64,000 bases of DNA from Streptomyces sp. NBC_00568 (GTDB lineage: Bacteria; Actinomycetota; Actinomycetes; Streptomycetales; Streptomycetaceae). How positions within the stretch are numbered: position 1 is the stretch's first letter; the number at the start of each line of letters is the position of its first letter. Location: positions 186,001 to 250,000 of the forward strand of contig NZ_JAPENW010000001.1 in NCBI RefSeq assembly GCF_026341855.1. The letters run 5' to 3'. The translations under genes were made by a program, and so were the position numbers. Below the pieces are notes generated by a model, which searched no databases, was not told where the DNA came from, and worked only from the letters and a program-made list of their open reading frames with translations. Positions 1 to 8,964 of the stretch are shown here, in pieces.

Positions 1-191
1 TGCTGGTGATCGTCGGCACCGCGAACCACTACTGGCTCGACGCGATCGTCGCGACCGCGCTGCTCTGCGTCGCTCTCGCCGTCGTCCACCCGCCGCACCG
101 GACGGTGACGACCGCGGGACGGCACCAGGAGCACGACCTCGCCGAGGCCCCCGTACGGGATCTGCCCGAACTCGTGGGAGCCGGGCGATGA
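1..191 (+). CDS. PAP2-family phosphatase-like membrane protein, C-terminal fragment
   Basis: Only the last 62 or so residues are inside the window; the gene enters from the left edge with no start here. The visible NHYWLD sequence followed by a hydrophobic segment (residues about 8-28 of the fragment) resembles the last histidine motif and final membrane helix of PAP2/inositolphosphotransferase-type proteins, where the histidine is catalytic. The tail is hydrophilic and cytoplasmic in character. Its TGA stop overlaps the ATG of the next gene by four bases, so the two are probably translated together. The family call rests on one short motif and needs the upstream sequence. Confidence 0.6.
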   Translation, partial: LVIVGTANHYWLDAIVATALLCVALAVVHPPHRTVTTAGRHQEHDLAEAPVRDLPELVGAGR

Positions 192-1144
192 CCCCGACGC
201 TCGCCGCCATCGTCCTGTCCCTCTTCTCCGCGGCGGCCTACGCCGCCGCGGCCGTCGCCCAGGAGCGGCTCGCCGCCCGGTCGGCCGGCTCGGGCACGCT
301 GCGCCTGCTGGCCCGCGGCGCCTGGTGGTGGTCGGTGACGCTCAACGCCTCGGCCGCACTGCTGCACGTCGCGGCCCTCAAGTACGGAACGCTCACCCTG
401 GTCCAGCCGCTGGGGGCACTGACGCTCGTGGCGGCTGTGCCGCTGGGCGCGCGGGTCGCCGGACGGCGGGTCACCGCGGTCGAGTGGCGCGGTACGGCGC
501 TCACCCTGCTCGGCCTCGCCGCACTGCTCGTCAGCGCGTCCGGACCCGCGCCCGACGATGTGCTGAGCCTGCCGCAGGCGCTGGCCGTCGCCGGTACGAC
601 CGCCGTACTCATCGGCGGGCTGTCGCGCGGCGCGCGGCCGGGCCTGCGGCACGCGACGGCCTCCGGGTTCGCCTCGGGCGTGGCGTCGGCTCTCACCCAG
701 ACCGTGACGGTGGCCGCCACGGACCGCTCGGACTCCCTGATGAGCGCCCAAGTGGTCGTGGTGGCACTGCTCGTGGCGGTCTTCGCGGCGGGCGGACTGC
801 TGTTGTCGCAGACCGCGTATCAGGGCGGACTCGGCGCTCCGCTGGCCGTCGTGACGCTCGCCAACCCGCTGGCCGCGGCGGTGATCGGACTGTCGCTGCT
901 CGGCGAACGCCTCCAGGGCGGCGCGGCGGGCGTCCTGCTCGCGCTCGCCGGAGCGTCGGTCGCCGGGTGGGGCGTGGTGACGCTGTCCCGCTCGGCACCC
1001 GAGCCGGCCGCGGACCCGGTGGACACCCTGGTGGACGACGAGCATCCCGTCGCCGCGGTGCTGGCCCTGGAGCCCGGATCGGCGGCGTACGAGCCCTCGT
1101 TGCTGCCTCAGCAGCCCAACTCGGGCCACCTCACGTCCCTGTAG
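188..1144 (+). CDS. DMT/EamA-like multi-helix membrane protein
   Basis: A 318-residue protein made almost wholly of hydrophobic segments, about nine to ten helices, beginning with an uncleaved helix rich in alanine. The arrangement of two helical halves with conserved glycine/proline turns and a late motif ANPLAAAVIGLSLLGERL resembles the drug/metabolite transporter (EamA) superfamily, where that region sits in the second repeat. The hydrophilic tail of about 55 residues is cytoplasmic. The ATG overlaps the stop of the upstream PAP2-like gene (ATGA), indicating a shared transcript. The substrate cannot be inferred. Confidence 0.75.
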   Translation: MTPTLAAIVLSLFSAAAYAAAAVAQERLAARSAGSGTLRLLARGAWWWSVTLNASAALLHVAALKYGTLTLVQPLGALTLVAAVPLGARVAGRRVTAVEWRGTALTLLGLAALLVSASGPAPDDVLSLPQALAVAGTTAVLIGGLSRGARPGLRHATASGFASGVASALTQTVTVAATDRSDSLMSAQVVVVALLVAVFAAGGLLLSQTAYQGGLGAPLAVVTLANPLAAAVIGLSLLGERLQGGAAGVLLALAGASVAGWGVVTLSRSAPEPAADPVDTLVDDEHPVAAVLALEPGSAAYEPSLLPQQPNSGHLTSL

Positions 1145-1291
1145 GGCCCTGGAGGAACAGCCCCGCCCCCCGTCGGGAACGGACTCGGGTCACCACGGGA
1201 AGCCGGCTCACGTCCTCGCGGGGAGGCGACGCCGAGGGCGACCGGCGGACGCGACACGTGGCCGGCGGTCGTGAGGGGCGCAACAGACACG

Positions 1292-1325
1292 AAGGGCGGC
1301 CGCGGAGAGATCCGCAGCCGCCCTT
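1292..1325 (-). terminator. Hairpin terminator after the scramblase-like gene
   Basis: A 9-bp stem (AAGGGCGGC with GCCGCCCTT) continues after one mismatch into a 5-bp stem (GCGGA with TCCGC) around a GAGA loop. It lies 18 bases past the stop of the minus-strand gene at 1343, where a terminator is expected. Confidence 0.65.
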
Positions 1326-1342
1326 CCGCACATCCGGTCCGG

Positions 1343-2182
1343 TTAACCCAGTCCGCGGGAGTCCTGCTTGAGCGCCGTGTCGACGGTCAGCGCCGTCGCG
1401 ACGACGAGGCTCAGCAGCGGCTCGGGGAGCTGGAAGTGGATCTGCAGGACGTAGTTGTCCGCGGTCGTGAACATCGTCTTGGCGAGGCCTTCCCAGGTCT
1501 TCGTGATCCGGGCCACCTCGTTGTCCGTGTGGTCGACGATCGCGAAGTTCCAGGCACGCCAGTTCTCCGCCTTGATCGCACCGACCTTCTGGCCGTTGAC
1601 GTTCATCGCGAAGTTGATCTTGCCGATCATGTTCTGCTGGACTATCTCGCCGACGGGCGAACCGTCCGGACGCGACACGATCACCCGCGACTTGAGGAAC
1701 TTCGCGGGGCGGGTGAGCAGCAGCTGCGGCTGGCCGTGCGCGTCACGGATCTCCAGCTTGTGCGTCATGAACTGGTCGAGGCTGGAGACGAAGCGCAGGA
1801 TCTTCTTGAGCACGCCCTGGCCGACCTGGACGACCGAGCCGATCAGATTGCCCTGCTGGTCCATGACCTTGTACTCGTTGGTCAGCTCGATCAGCTTGGC
1901 CTTCTGGTTCACCACCAGGACCGGCTCGGTGAACAGGCTGCCGCCGCCGACGACGCTGGGGGCCACCCCGGCCTGCTGCTGCACCTGACGCTGCACGCGC
2001 GGGTCCGTGCCCGGCGCGCCCTGCTGGGGGAACGCCTGCTGAGGCGCCTGGCCCTGCTGCGGCACCTGCTGAGCGGCCGGAGCCTGCTGGTCGGTCCACT
2101 GCGAGCCGTCCCAGTAGCGCTGCGTCTGAGGCGCGTTGGGGTCCGGGTACCAACCTGCAGGAGTGTTCGAATGCGTGGTCAC
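1343..2182 (-). CDS. DUF2510 / phospholipid scramblase-related (LURP1-like) protein
   Basis: Residues about 7-33 carry the DUF2510 signature (AGWYPDP, then a W-D-G-x-x-W-T run), a short membrane-associated module common in actinobacteria. A Gln/Pro-rich linker (about 34-75) follows. The C-terminal 200 residues form a scramblase/LURP1-type beta barrel: paired strands such as LVVNQKAKLIELTNEY and the motif NMIGKINFAMNVNGQKVG fit that fold. Family members are membrane-associated and their bacterial role is not established. The GTG start follows a GGGTG ribosome binding site. The gene is monocistronic between a divergent region and its own terminator. Confidence 0.8.
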   Translation of the reverse strand: MTTHSNTPAGWYPDPNAPQTQRYWDGSQWTDQQAPAAQQVPQQGQAPQQAFPQQGAPGTDPRVQRQVQQQAGVAPSVVGGGSLFTEPVLVVNQKAKLIELTNEYKVMDQQGNLIGSVVQVGQGVLKKILRFVSSLDQFMTHKLEIRDAHGQPQLLLTRPAKFLKSRVIVSRPDGSPVGEIVQQNMIGKINFAMNVNGQKVGAIKAENWRAWNFAIVDHTDNEVARITKTWEGLAKTMFTTADNYVLQIHFQLPEPLLSLVVATALTVDTALKQDSRGLG

Positions 2183-2234
2183 CGGGGCACCCTACCGTGA
2201 CATGGCCGGAAATCAACTGTCAGTTGGGTATCCA

Positions 2235-4286
2235 TCAGACGGTGACGAGGGCCGGGTCACTGACGCCGGATTTGCCATTCTCGACATGTCCGGCGAATCG
2301 CCTCAGGAAGCCCGCCTCCGCGTCCCAGGCGACGGTCAGGTCGTACCAGCGCTTGCTCGCCCGCAGGTCCACCCTGTGCTTCACGGTCGCGCCCGCCCGT
2401 ACCCGGAAGACATGCGGCTGCCCGCCGTAGCCGTCGGTGAGTTTGAGCGTCGCCGTGGCGGCGCCCTTGTTGACGAGGGTGAGCTCGACGTCGCAGCCGA
2501 CATGGCGGGCGGTGACCTCGGGCCCTGCCGTCCTGTTGGCTCCCTTGAAGGTGCGCAGGAAGCCGTTCGGACCGTGCACCGTGAGGTCGTACGAGCCGGC
2601 CGAGTAGGCCGAGTTCCAGGTGTCCGAGACGGTCTTCCCCGCCTCGGTGGTGTACGTCCAGGGGCCGTCGGCGCGGTTGCCGGAGGTGACGAGGAAGGCC
2701 GCGCCGGCCTTGGCTCCGGAGCCGAAGGTCAGACTGAACCTGCCCGCAGCGGTGTCCGCCGAACCGTCCACGAGGGGCGCGTACTTGAGGGGGCGGGCCG
2801 GGCGCGATCCGCGCTCCTGCCGGGGCAGGGCGGGGTTCGCCGGCGGGGTCGGCACATAGTCCGGGTGACGGTTGCCGTCCGGCGGCCGGTAACCGTCGGT
2901 GTCGGGCAGCGCGACCGGCCTGGTGTCCTTGTGCGCGAAGTCGAAGGCGGCGGTGAGATCGCCGGTGACGGCACGCCGCCACGGCGAGATGTTGGGCTCG
3001 CGCACCCCGAACCGGGCTTCCATGAACCGGATGATCGAGGTGTGGTCGAGCGTCTCGGAGCAGACGTAACCGCCCTTGCTCCAGGGCGAGACGACGAGCA
3101 TCGGCACCCGCTGGCCGAGTCCGTACGGACCGGCGGCACGGCTCGCGTCACCCTGGTATAGGTCCGGGCCGACGTCGACCGTGGACTTGCCCTGCGCCGC
3201 GGACTGCGGCGGGAACGGCGGCACCAGGTGGTCGAAGAAGCCGTCGTTCTCGTCGTACGTGATGAACAGCGCCGTCCTGCTCCACACCTCGGGGTCCGAG
3301 GTGAGCGCGTCCAGCACCTGGGAGATGTACCAGGCACCGTAGTTGGCGGGCCAGTTGGGGTGCTCGGTGAAGGCCTCGGGCGCGGCGATCCAGGAGATCT
3401 TCGGCAGCTTCCCGCCCTGCACGTCGGCCCGGAGCTGGTCGAAGAAGCCCTCGCCCTTGCGGGCGTCGGTGCCGGTGCGCGCCTTGTCGTAGAGCGGGTC
3501 GCCGGGCTCGGCGTTGCGGTACTGGTTGAAGTACAGCAGCGAATTGTCGCCGTAGTTGCCGCGGTAGGCGTCCGCTATCCAGCCCCAGGAGCCGTTCGCG
3601 TCGAGCCCGTCGCCGATGTCCTGGTAGATCTTCCAGGAGATCCCGGCCGCCTCCAGCCGCTCGGGGTACGTCGTCCAGTCGTACCCGGCCTCGTCGTTGC
3701 CGAGGACCGGGCCGCCGCCCTTGCCGTCGTTGCCGGTGTAGCCCGTCCACATGTAGTAGCGGTTCGGGTCCGTGGAACCGATGAACGAGCAGTGGTAGGC
3801 GTCGCAGACGGTGAACGAGTCGGCCAGCGCGTAGTGGAACGGGATGTCCTCGCGCGTCAGATAGGCCATCGTCGTCGCCGACTTGGCGGGCACCCATTTG
3901 TCGTACTTGCCCTTGTTGAACGCGGTGTGCCCGTCGCTCCAGCCGTGCGGGAGGTCCTGGATGAACGCGAGACCGAGGTCGTCCGCCTCCGGGTGGAAGG
4001 GGAGGACGTCCTTGGTGCCGTCCGACTGGTACCAGACCGACTTGGTGCCCGTGGTGGTCGCCGGACGCGGGTCGCCGAAGCCGCGGACACCCCTCAGCGA
4101 ACCGAAGTAGTGGTCGAAAGAACGGTTCTCCTGCATCAGGACGACGATGTGCTCGACGTCCTCGATCGTGCCCGAACGATGGTGCGCGGGCAGAGCCGCC
4201 GCACGCTGGATGCTGCTGGACAGCGCGGTGAACGCCGTGGTGCCACCGGCGAGTTGGAGGAATCGGCGCCGATTCACTTGGGGCAT
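2235..4286 (-). CDS. Secreted phosphocholine-type phospholipase C (Tat substrate)
   Basis: Predicted to hydrolyse phospholipids outside the cell. The chosen ATG at 4286 gives a 683-residue protein starting with a twin-arginine signal (NRRRFLQLAGG) and has a GAGG ribosome binding site; an in-frame start 28 codons upstream lacks these. The catalytic alkaline-phosphatase-like domain holds the family motif ENRSFDHYFG (residues about 50-60) and DENDGFFDH near residue 350, both metal/active-site regions. The C-terminal part (about residues 475-680) contains two beta-sandwich DUF756-type repeats, as usual in this family. Acid phosphatase-type relatives share the fold, so exact head-group preference is unproven. 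Confidence 0.88.
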   Translation of the reverse strand: MPQVNRRRFLQLAGGTTAFTALSSSIQRAAALPAHHRSGTIEDVEHIVVLMQENRSFDHYFGSLRGVRGFGDPRPATTTGTKSVWYQSDGTKDVLPFHPEADDLGLAFIQDLPHGWSDGHTAFNKGKYDKWVPAKSATTMAYLTREDIPFHYALADSFTVCDAYHCSFIGSTDPNRYYMWTGYTGNDGKGGGPVLGNDEAGYDWTTYPERLEAAGISWKIYQDIGDGLDANGSWGWIADAYRGNYGDNSLLYFNQYRNAEPGDPLYDKARTGTDARKGEGFFDQLRADVQGGKLPKISWIAAPEAFTEHPNWPANYGAWYISQVLDALTSDPEVWSRTALFITYDENDGFFDHLVPPFPPQSAAQGKSTVDVGPDLYQGDASRAAGPYGLGQRVPMLVVSPWSKGGYVCSETLDHTSIIRFMEARFGVREPNISPWRRAVTGDLTAAFDFAHKDTRPVALPDTDGYRPPDGNRHPDYVPTPPANPALPRQERGSRPARPLKYAPLVDGSADTAAGRFSLTFGSGAKAGAAFLVTSGNRADGPWTYTTEAGKTVSDTWNSAYSAGSYDLTVHGPNGFLRTFKGANRTAGPEVTARHVGCDVELTLVNKGAATATLKLTDGYGGQPHVFRVRAGATVKHRVDLRASKRWYDLTVAWDAEAGFLRRFAGHVENGKSGVSDPALVTV

Positions 4287-4493
4287 GGGTGGGTGACCTC
4301 TTGTCCTGGCGGGCCCATTCGGCCGGAAGGTGATGGAACGTGCGCGAAAGGAGTGTTCCAAGAGCACCAAACGTCAGGGAAGTGCCCCATGACGCTCGCG
4401 TGAAACTCGGCGGTACGCGAGACGAACGGTTTCGGACGGGGCGTCAGAACCCAGGTCTCCTGCGGTTGGGCTGGACCGCGTCCCTTGTCAGGT

Positions 4494-6806
4494 TCACCTG
4501 CCGGAGTCCTCTGAGGCGGCCCGACCCTCGGGGCTGTCGGGCCAGTGTCTCGCCAGCATCTGTCGCGCGGTGTGGCGGACGTCCGGGTCGGGGTCGGCCC
4601 TGGCGGCCAGGACGGCGGCCAGGGTCTCGGGGCGGTCGGAGCGGTACTGCGCCAGCGTCCGCAGGGAGGCCTCGCGGGCGTCCTGGTTCGGATGTCCGGT
4701 CGTGGCCTGGAGGGTGGCGAGGGCTTCCGGGAGGTCGGGCCAGCATTTCCCCAGCGTCTGCAGGGCGGCCCTGCGTACGTAGGGGTCGGGGGTGGTGGTG
4801 GCGGTCTGGACGATGGCCAGAGTCTCGGGGTGGTCGGGCCAGTACTGCCCCAGCGTCTCCAGTGCGGTGAGACGGACGTACAGGTTGGGGTCCGTGGTGG
4901 CGGCCCGGACAATGGCCGGCACCTCGGGGTGATCGGGCCAGTGCCTCGCCAGCAGCGGAAGAAACTCCTGGCGGGACTCGCCGTCGGGATCGGTGACGGC
5001 CTCCTGGACGGTCGGCAGCGTTTCCGGGTGGCCGGACCAGTACTCCGCCAGCAGCGGCAGGGCCAGTTCGCGGATCTCGGCGTCGGGGTCGGTGGCGGCC
5101 TCCTGAATCGCGGCCAGGGACTCGTGGTGGTCTGGCCAGTACCTCCCGAGCGCCCGCAGGGCGGTGTAGCGCACCTCGTGGCTGGGGTCGGCGGCGGTGG
5201 CCAGGAGGGTGGCCAGGGTCTCGGGATGATCGGGCCATGTGTCTGCGAGACGGTCCAGGAGGACGCTGCGGTCGGCGGGGTGGTGGGCGGCCATCGCGAG
5301 CTCCCGGATCTGGTCCGGGTTGTCTCCGAGCGGGGTGCCGGCGATGTGCGCGGGCTCGGAGTCGGCAGGATCACTCAGCAGTGACGTGGGGTCGACACGC
5401 CCGTGGTTCTGGCGTACCCGCGCCCCGTGCCGGCCGATCGCCTCCGTCATGACCGGCTCCGCGAGCCACCCTTGCCCCGCCGAGGTCCCGACCACGGTCG
5501 CCACGACAGTGCCGCCGGGCACCGCCGCGTCCTCCGCCGGAACAACTGCCGGAGGAACTGCCGGATCCGTTGCGGGGCACGCCGCGAGGACCAGACGGGC
5601 CGCGGCAGCCCAGGTCCGCTCCACGGCGCAGGTCCCGCGCACCCTGGCGGCGTGCCCGAACGCCGCTTCCCGGTCCTCCAGCACCTCGGCGATCCGGCGC
5701 CCCCACGCCGCCACATCCGCCTCCTGCCGATCGGTGACCGGGACGACCGTCCGGCCCGCGTCCTGGGCCGGCAGAACTTCGCTCAGCAGCGTGCCCAGAC
5801 CACTCCGGTCGGAGACAAGCAGCGGAACCCCGGCCGTGACGGCCTCCAGTCCTGCCAGACCGAACACCCCGGCCCGCGACGGCATCAACACCAGGTCGGC
5901 GCCCACCCGCTCCCGGCGCATCCACGCCGCCTCGGTGACGTAGTGATGCATCCTCACCCTCAACCCCGCGGGCCGGGACGCCCACTCCAGGACCTGCTCG
6001 CACAAACGCTCGTTCTCGTCCTCGCTCTCGCCCGACTGCGCGTCGTAAAGCACCAGGTCGACGTACCTGCCGGGCGGCAGCCGGTCCAGGGCGTCGGCCA
6101 GCGCCCGAGCGGCGATGTCCACGCCGGTGACCCGCCAGTCCGCCGGGCGACCCACGAGCAGCACGCGCGGCACATGCTGCTCCTGCGGCATCCAGTCGGG
6201 CATCGCGGCCGAGACCTCCGGAGCATCGGTGTCGTCGAAGCCGGGATCGAGCCGGACCGGCTCGACCGACCTCTTCGCGGGAAGTTCCTTGAGTAGCCAT
6301 TTGTTCAAGTGCGGTCCCACCGCGAGCACATGGTCCGCCCGCGAGGCCAACTCCAGCTCAAGACGGGCATGTTCCTCCGCCGACGCCGTCTCGTCGGTCC
6401 CGCCCCACTCCGAAGCGTTCGATGCCATGTGTACCAACTGGACGAGCCGCGCCGCGGGGTAGGCCGATCGCTTCAGTCTCAGCGCCGACGGCCCGGTGAT
6501 CCGGCCGTGCCCCACGACGATGTCCGGCAGGACTCCACCAGGCAGCACGGGAACATGGCCGGGCCCCGCTTCATCGCCGGTACCGGAGACCCGCGGAAGC
6601 TCCACCAGCGTCACCCCGAGCGCCCTCGCGTCGTCCCACACCCATTGTCCTTGCTCGCCCAGCACCGAGCAGAACACCTGCGCCCCGGCCTCGGCCAGTG
6701 CCTGGCACAGCTGCCGGTTGAACGAGCTGACCCCGCCGTGTTCCGGCGTCCACGCCGTGGCCATCACCAGAACGCGCACCGTCGTCTCCGTCACACCGTC
6801 CGCCAT
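4494..6806 (-). CDS. Glycosyltransferase-4-like domain fused to a C-terminal HEAT repeat array
   Basis: Residues about 9-425 form a GT-B fold: the opening VRVLVMATAWTPEHGGVSSF is the nucleotide-sugar transferase N-lobe, GHGRITGP and VHMASN follow, and the C-lobe has PSRAGVFGLAGLEAV. In GT4 enzymes that last stretch is an E-x7-E motif; here the first Glu is Gly, so catalysis is doubtful. A linker (about 425-515) leads to seven full repeats of about 33 residues with the theme YWPDHPET...TDPD..VR..AL..LG, eight heads in all, forming a HEAT-like solenoid. Such repeats cap many actinobacterial STAND/NACHT proteins. No NTPase domain is present. The start has a GGGGGA ribosome binding site. Function unknown. 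Confidence 0.85.
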   Translation of the reverse strand: MADGVTETTVRVLVMATAWTPEHGGVSSFNRQLCQALAEAGAQVFCSVLGEQGQWVWDDARALGVTLVELPRVSGTGDEAGPGHVPVLPGGVLPDIVVGHGRITGPSALRLKRSAYPAARLVQLVHMASNASEWGGTDETASAEEHARLELELASRADHVLAVGPHLNKWLLKELPAKRSVEPVRLDPGFDDTDAPEVSAAMPDWMPQEQHVPRVLLVGRPADWRVTGVDIAARALADALDRLPPGRYVDLVLYDAQSGESEDENERLCEQVLEWASRPAGLRVRMHHYVTEAAWMRRERVGADLVLMPSRAGVFGLAGLEAVTAGVPLLVSDRSGLGTLLSEVLPAQDAGRTVVPVTDRQEADVAAWGRRIAEVLEDREAAFGHAARVRGTCAVERTWAAAARLVLAACPATDPAVPPAVVPAEDAAVPGGTVVATVVGTSAGQGWLAEPVMTEAIGRHGARVRQNHGRVDPTSLLSDPADSEPAHIAGTPLGDNPDQIRELAMAAHHPADRSVLLDRLADTWPDHPETLATLLATAADPSHEVRYTALRALGRYWPDHHESLAAIQEAATDPDAEIRELALPLLAEYWSGHPETLPTVQEAVTDPDGESRQEFLPLLARHWPDHPEVPAIVRAATTDPNLYVRLTALETLGQYWPDHPETLAIVQTATTTPDPYVRRAALQTLGKCWPDLPEALATLQATTGHPNQDAREASLRTLAQYRSDRPETLAAVLAARADPDPDVRHTARQMLARHWPDSPEGRAASEDSGR

Positions 6807-6915
6807 CGTCGATCCCCCATCCCGTCCCCATCACCCGATCACGCAGAGCAAGCGGCGACCGGGCGAGCGGATGCCGTGCGCGGAGGCGGCCCACCCTGAT
6901 CGCGACGTGGGAAAG

Positions 6916-7380
6916 CTAACTACCGCCCGCGAACAGCGAGAGCACACCGATCCCGACACCGGCGACGACGAGGGCAGTGGTGAGGGCGAAGCCGAGGAAC
7001 ACCAGCATGCAACCGAGTTCCCGCTGGGCCCTGCGGTCGCCGGGCAGGGCGACCGTGGCCCTGTCCGGGCGCTCCGGCAGATAGGAGACCGTGAAGAGGT
7101 CACCCGGGACGGTCGTATTCGGAGCGGTGTCCTCGAACCGGACCTGCCGGCCCTCGTGGGTGACGAACTCGAAGAGGTAGTAGCGCCGCAAAGAAGAGGG
7201 ACGCCCCCCACCGCTGCGCCGCACCGTCTCGATTCTTATGCATCTGCCTTCGGTACGCAGACCGTGCCGCTGCGCCCGGGTCCGCCGGCGGACCCGGTTC
7301 ACCAACGTCACGCCCATGGCGATCGGGGCGATCACGAACAGAGAAGCAATGGCGACGAACGCAAGGGCGATGAAGGTCAT
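6916..7380 (-). CDS. DUF3592-like two-helix membrane protein
   Basis: The ATG at 7380 is preceded by AGAGGAAC and gives 154 residues starting with a membrane helix (TFIALAFVAIASLFVIAP). A soluble beta-rich middle (about residues 40-110) contains the conserved-type pattern RYYLFEFVTHEGRQVRFED and VSYLPERPDRATV, as in DUF3592 proteins, and a second helix lies at about 128-150. It sits 109 bases upstream of the glycosyltransferase-HEAT gene on the same strand, so the two may be co-transcribed. The role of the family is unknown. Confidence 0.75.
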   Translation of the reverse strand: MTFIALAFVAIASLFVIAPIAMGVTLVNRVRRRTRAQRHGLRTEGRCIRIETVRRSGGGRPSSLRRYYLFEFVTHEGRQVRFEDTAPNTTVPGDLFTVSYLPERPDRATVALPGDRRAQRELGCMLVFLGFALTTALVVAGVGIGVLSLFAGGS

Positions 7381-8964
7381 TCGAAGTTCCTCTGGTGCGA
7401 GTGGTGCTGATGGCACTGATGGTGCGACAGGGTGTGAAGCGAGGCGGACAGCGGATGCCCACCCCAGTACGCCGCACGGGCCGGACCAGTTCATCCGTCA
7501 CTGCCCGCGTGCCCTCGGCTCCACCGGATGGTCCGGACACCACCGCCTGACCCGGCCGTGGGAACCGGCCGCGCGCCCCTTCGCACCAAGACGGGCTCCG
7601 AGCCCCGTCCGTTCCATCGACGCCGCGGGCCCGCCTACGCAAGCGGATGGAGGAATCACGGGCAGCCGCCCGTGGAACTCGGCGCCGGTGGGCCGACCGC
7701 CTCCACCTCCGTCAGCAACAGTCCGTCGAGGTCCACCGACGCGGCGGGAGAGGCACCATTGCCGTGAGCGCGCGTCTCACGTGGGGACCCGCGTCACCGC
7801 AGCCCCCCGCACGGGACTCCCCTTCCAGGTTGCCCCGGCGCGCCTCGGGTTCTCCCGGTACTTCCGGTTCTTCCGCGAGACGGACGCCGCGTTGCGCCCC
7901 CGTGATGGCCTCCCACACGATGCGGCCACCACCAGAGACGGGAGCCGCAACGATGCCGCACATCCACCGCCTTCGCCAGGAACCAGTGGTACAGCTAGCG
8001 CATCTTTCTGACCTGCGCTTGTGCGGGAGCGATGAGGCTGTGACCTGCTAGGACGGGTTGCAGAGGCGATCGGAGACAGTCAGAGGAAACCGCTCTGATT
8101 CGACCCCGGTTCGACCCGGGTCGCTCGGAGGCAGTCAGAGGGCAACACCCTCTGCAACTGGCCCCTGAGGGACCAGAGTTGACCGGTGTTGATCACGAGT
8201 GGGCGGCTCTGGCGGTGCTCTGTTTCGACCTCGGTCGAGCTGCGATGGGGACGCCTGCCTCCCTCTCGGGGCCAGGCATGCGGGGTCTTCAGGATGGCCG
8301 TCCTGAAGATCTCGCCGGCGCCGATGGAGGTCGGTTCGGACATCACCCGTGGTTTTTAGCGGGCCTGGGTGGCGTCCACGTCTTTGCGAGACGACCCCAC
8401 CGTGTCAGACAGCACCCACCAGCCACTCCCCCGCATACCTTCCTAGCGTCCTGTCAGTACTCCGACAGCTTCGGGATATCCGCTGAAGACACAGGTCACC
8501 CACCGGTTTCAGCCGCTCGGAAGATGGCCTACCCGCACCACGACCCGACAGGTGGGCACGGCGCCGACCCTCGCCAGCGAAGCGCACTTTCCACCATGGC
8601 AACGGCTACGGGCCAGCTGGCCGTCGCCGGTGTCGATGTCGCCGGCCGTGCTCGATTCCGTGGCGGCGGGCACCGTGGGGCTGGTGCCCACGTTCCGGGA
8701 GCCCTGTTGCAGGCGCTGACTCCATGCGGCTCTCCGACTCGGACGTCTCGAACCTCTCAGACGTCCGGTAGCCCGCCGACTGGACGGTCGTGGCAGAGGG
8801 CGAACCCGTGGCCAGGCGGCCGTCGACACGCGGCACAGCCGTGCCCGCGCCCCCGCTACAACCTGCTCGCCCCGCGACCCGGTGCGGGTGCCCCCCTCCG
8901 TCGGGAAGAAGAGATCACACAGGCAATGGATCACGCCGTCCCGCTCTCCGGGTACCGTCAGGGT
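7381..8964. other. 1.6-kb stretch without a supported gene; contains a dead vanA fragment
   Basis: No reading frame here has a convincing start and protein character. The only recognisable content is the vanA-like remnant at 7871-7992, listed separately. Around 8070-8210 there are short repeated words (two copies of a CAGTCAGAGG-type word and CTCTG/CAGAG pairs) that could form local hairpins. The stretch marks the left junction of the stress-gene block. Confidence 0.5.
7871..7992 (+). pseudogene. Truncated upstream region and first codons of a vanA-type gene
   Basis: This stretch aligns over its whole length with 21947-22068, the promoter region and first 13 codons of the intact vanA at 22030. 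By hand alignment I count about 78 percent identity, including 23 identical bases at the end (7970-7992 against 22046-22068). The putative ATG at 7953 is followed by a one-base insertion that breaks the frame. Homology stops abruptly after 7992, where the rest of the Rieske gene is missing. The TTCCG...CGGA half of the operator-like repeat is also kept. Confidence 0.75.

Noticed and set aside
29..1129. 366-residue minus-strand frame opposite the DMT-type gene
   Set aside because: Arg/Gly-rich shadow frame with no domain; the plus-strand protein has clear membrane helices and a coupled start.
4494..5260. Repeated DNA considered as a CRISPR array
   Set aside because: The repeats are in frame, imperfect and code for a HEAT solenoid; there are no unique spacers or cas genes.
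8100..8130. GGTTCGACCC-like word resembling a tRNA T-arm, considered as a tRNA or attachment site
   Set aside because: No acceptor, D or anticodon arms can be folded around it, and no integrase or matching repeat exists at the right end.
8179..8964. N-terminal extension of the RNase J frame by 262 codons
   Set aside because: The extension is low-quality sequence with no family match; RNase J begins at the MSHPHP start.
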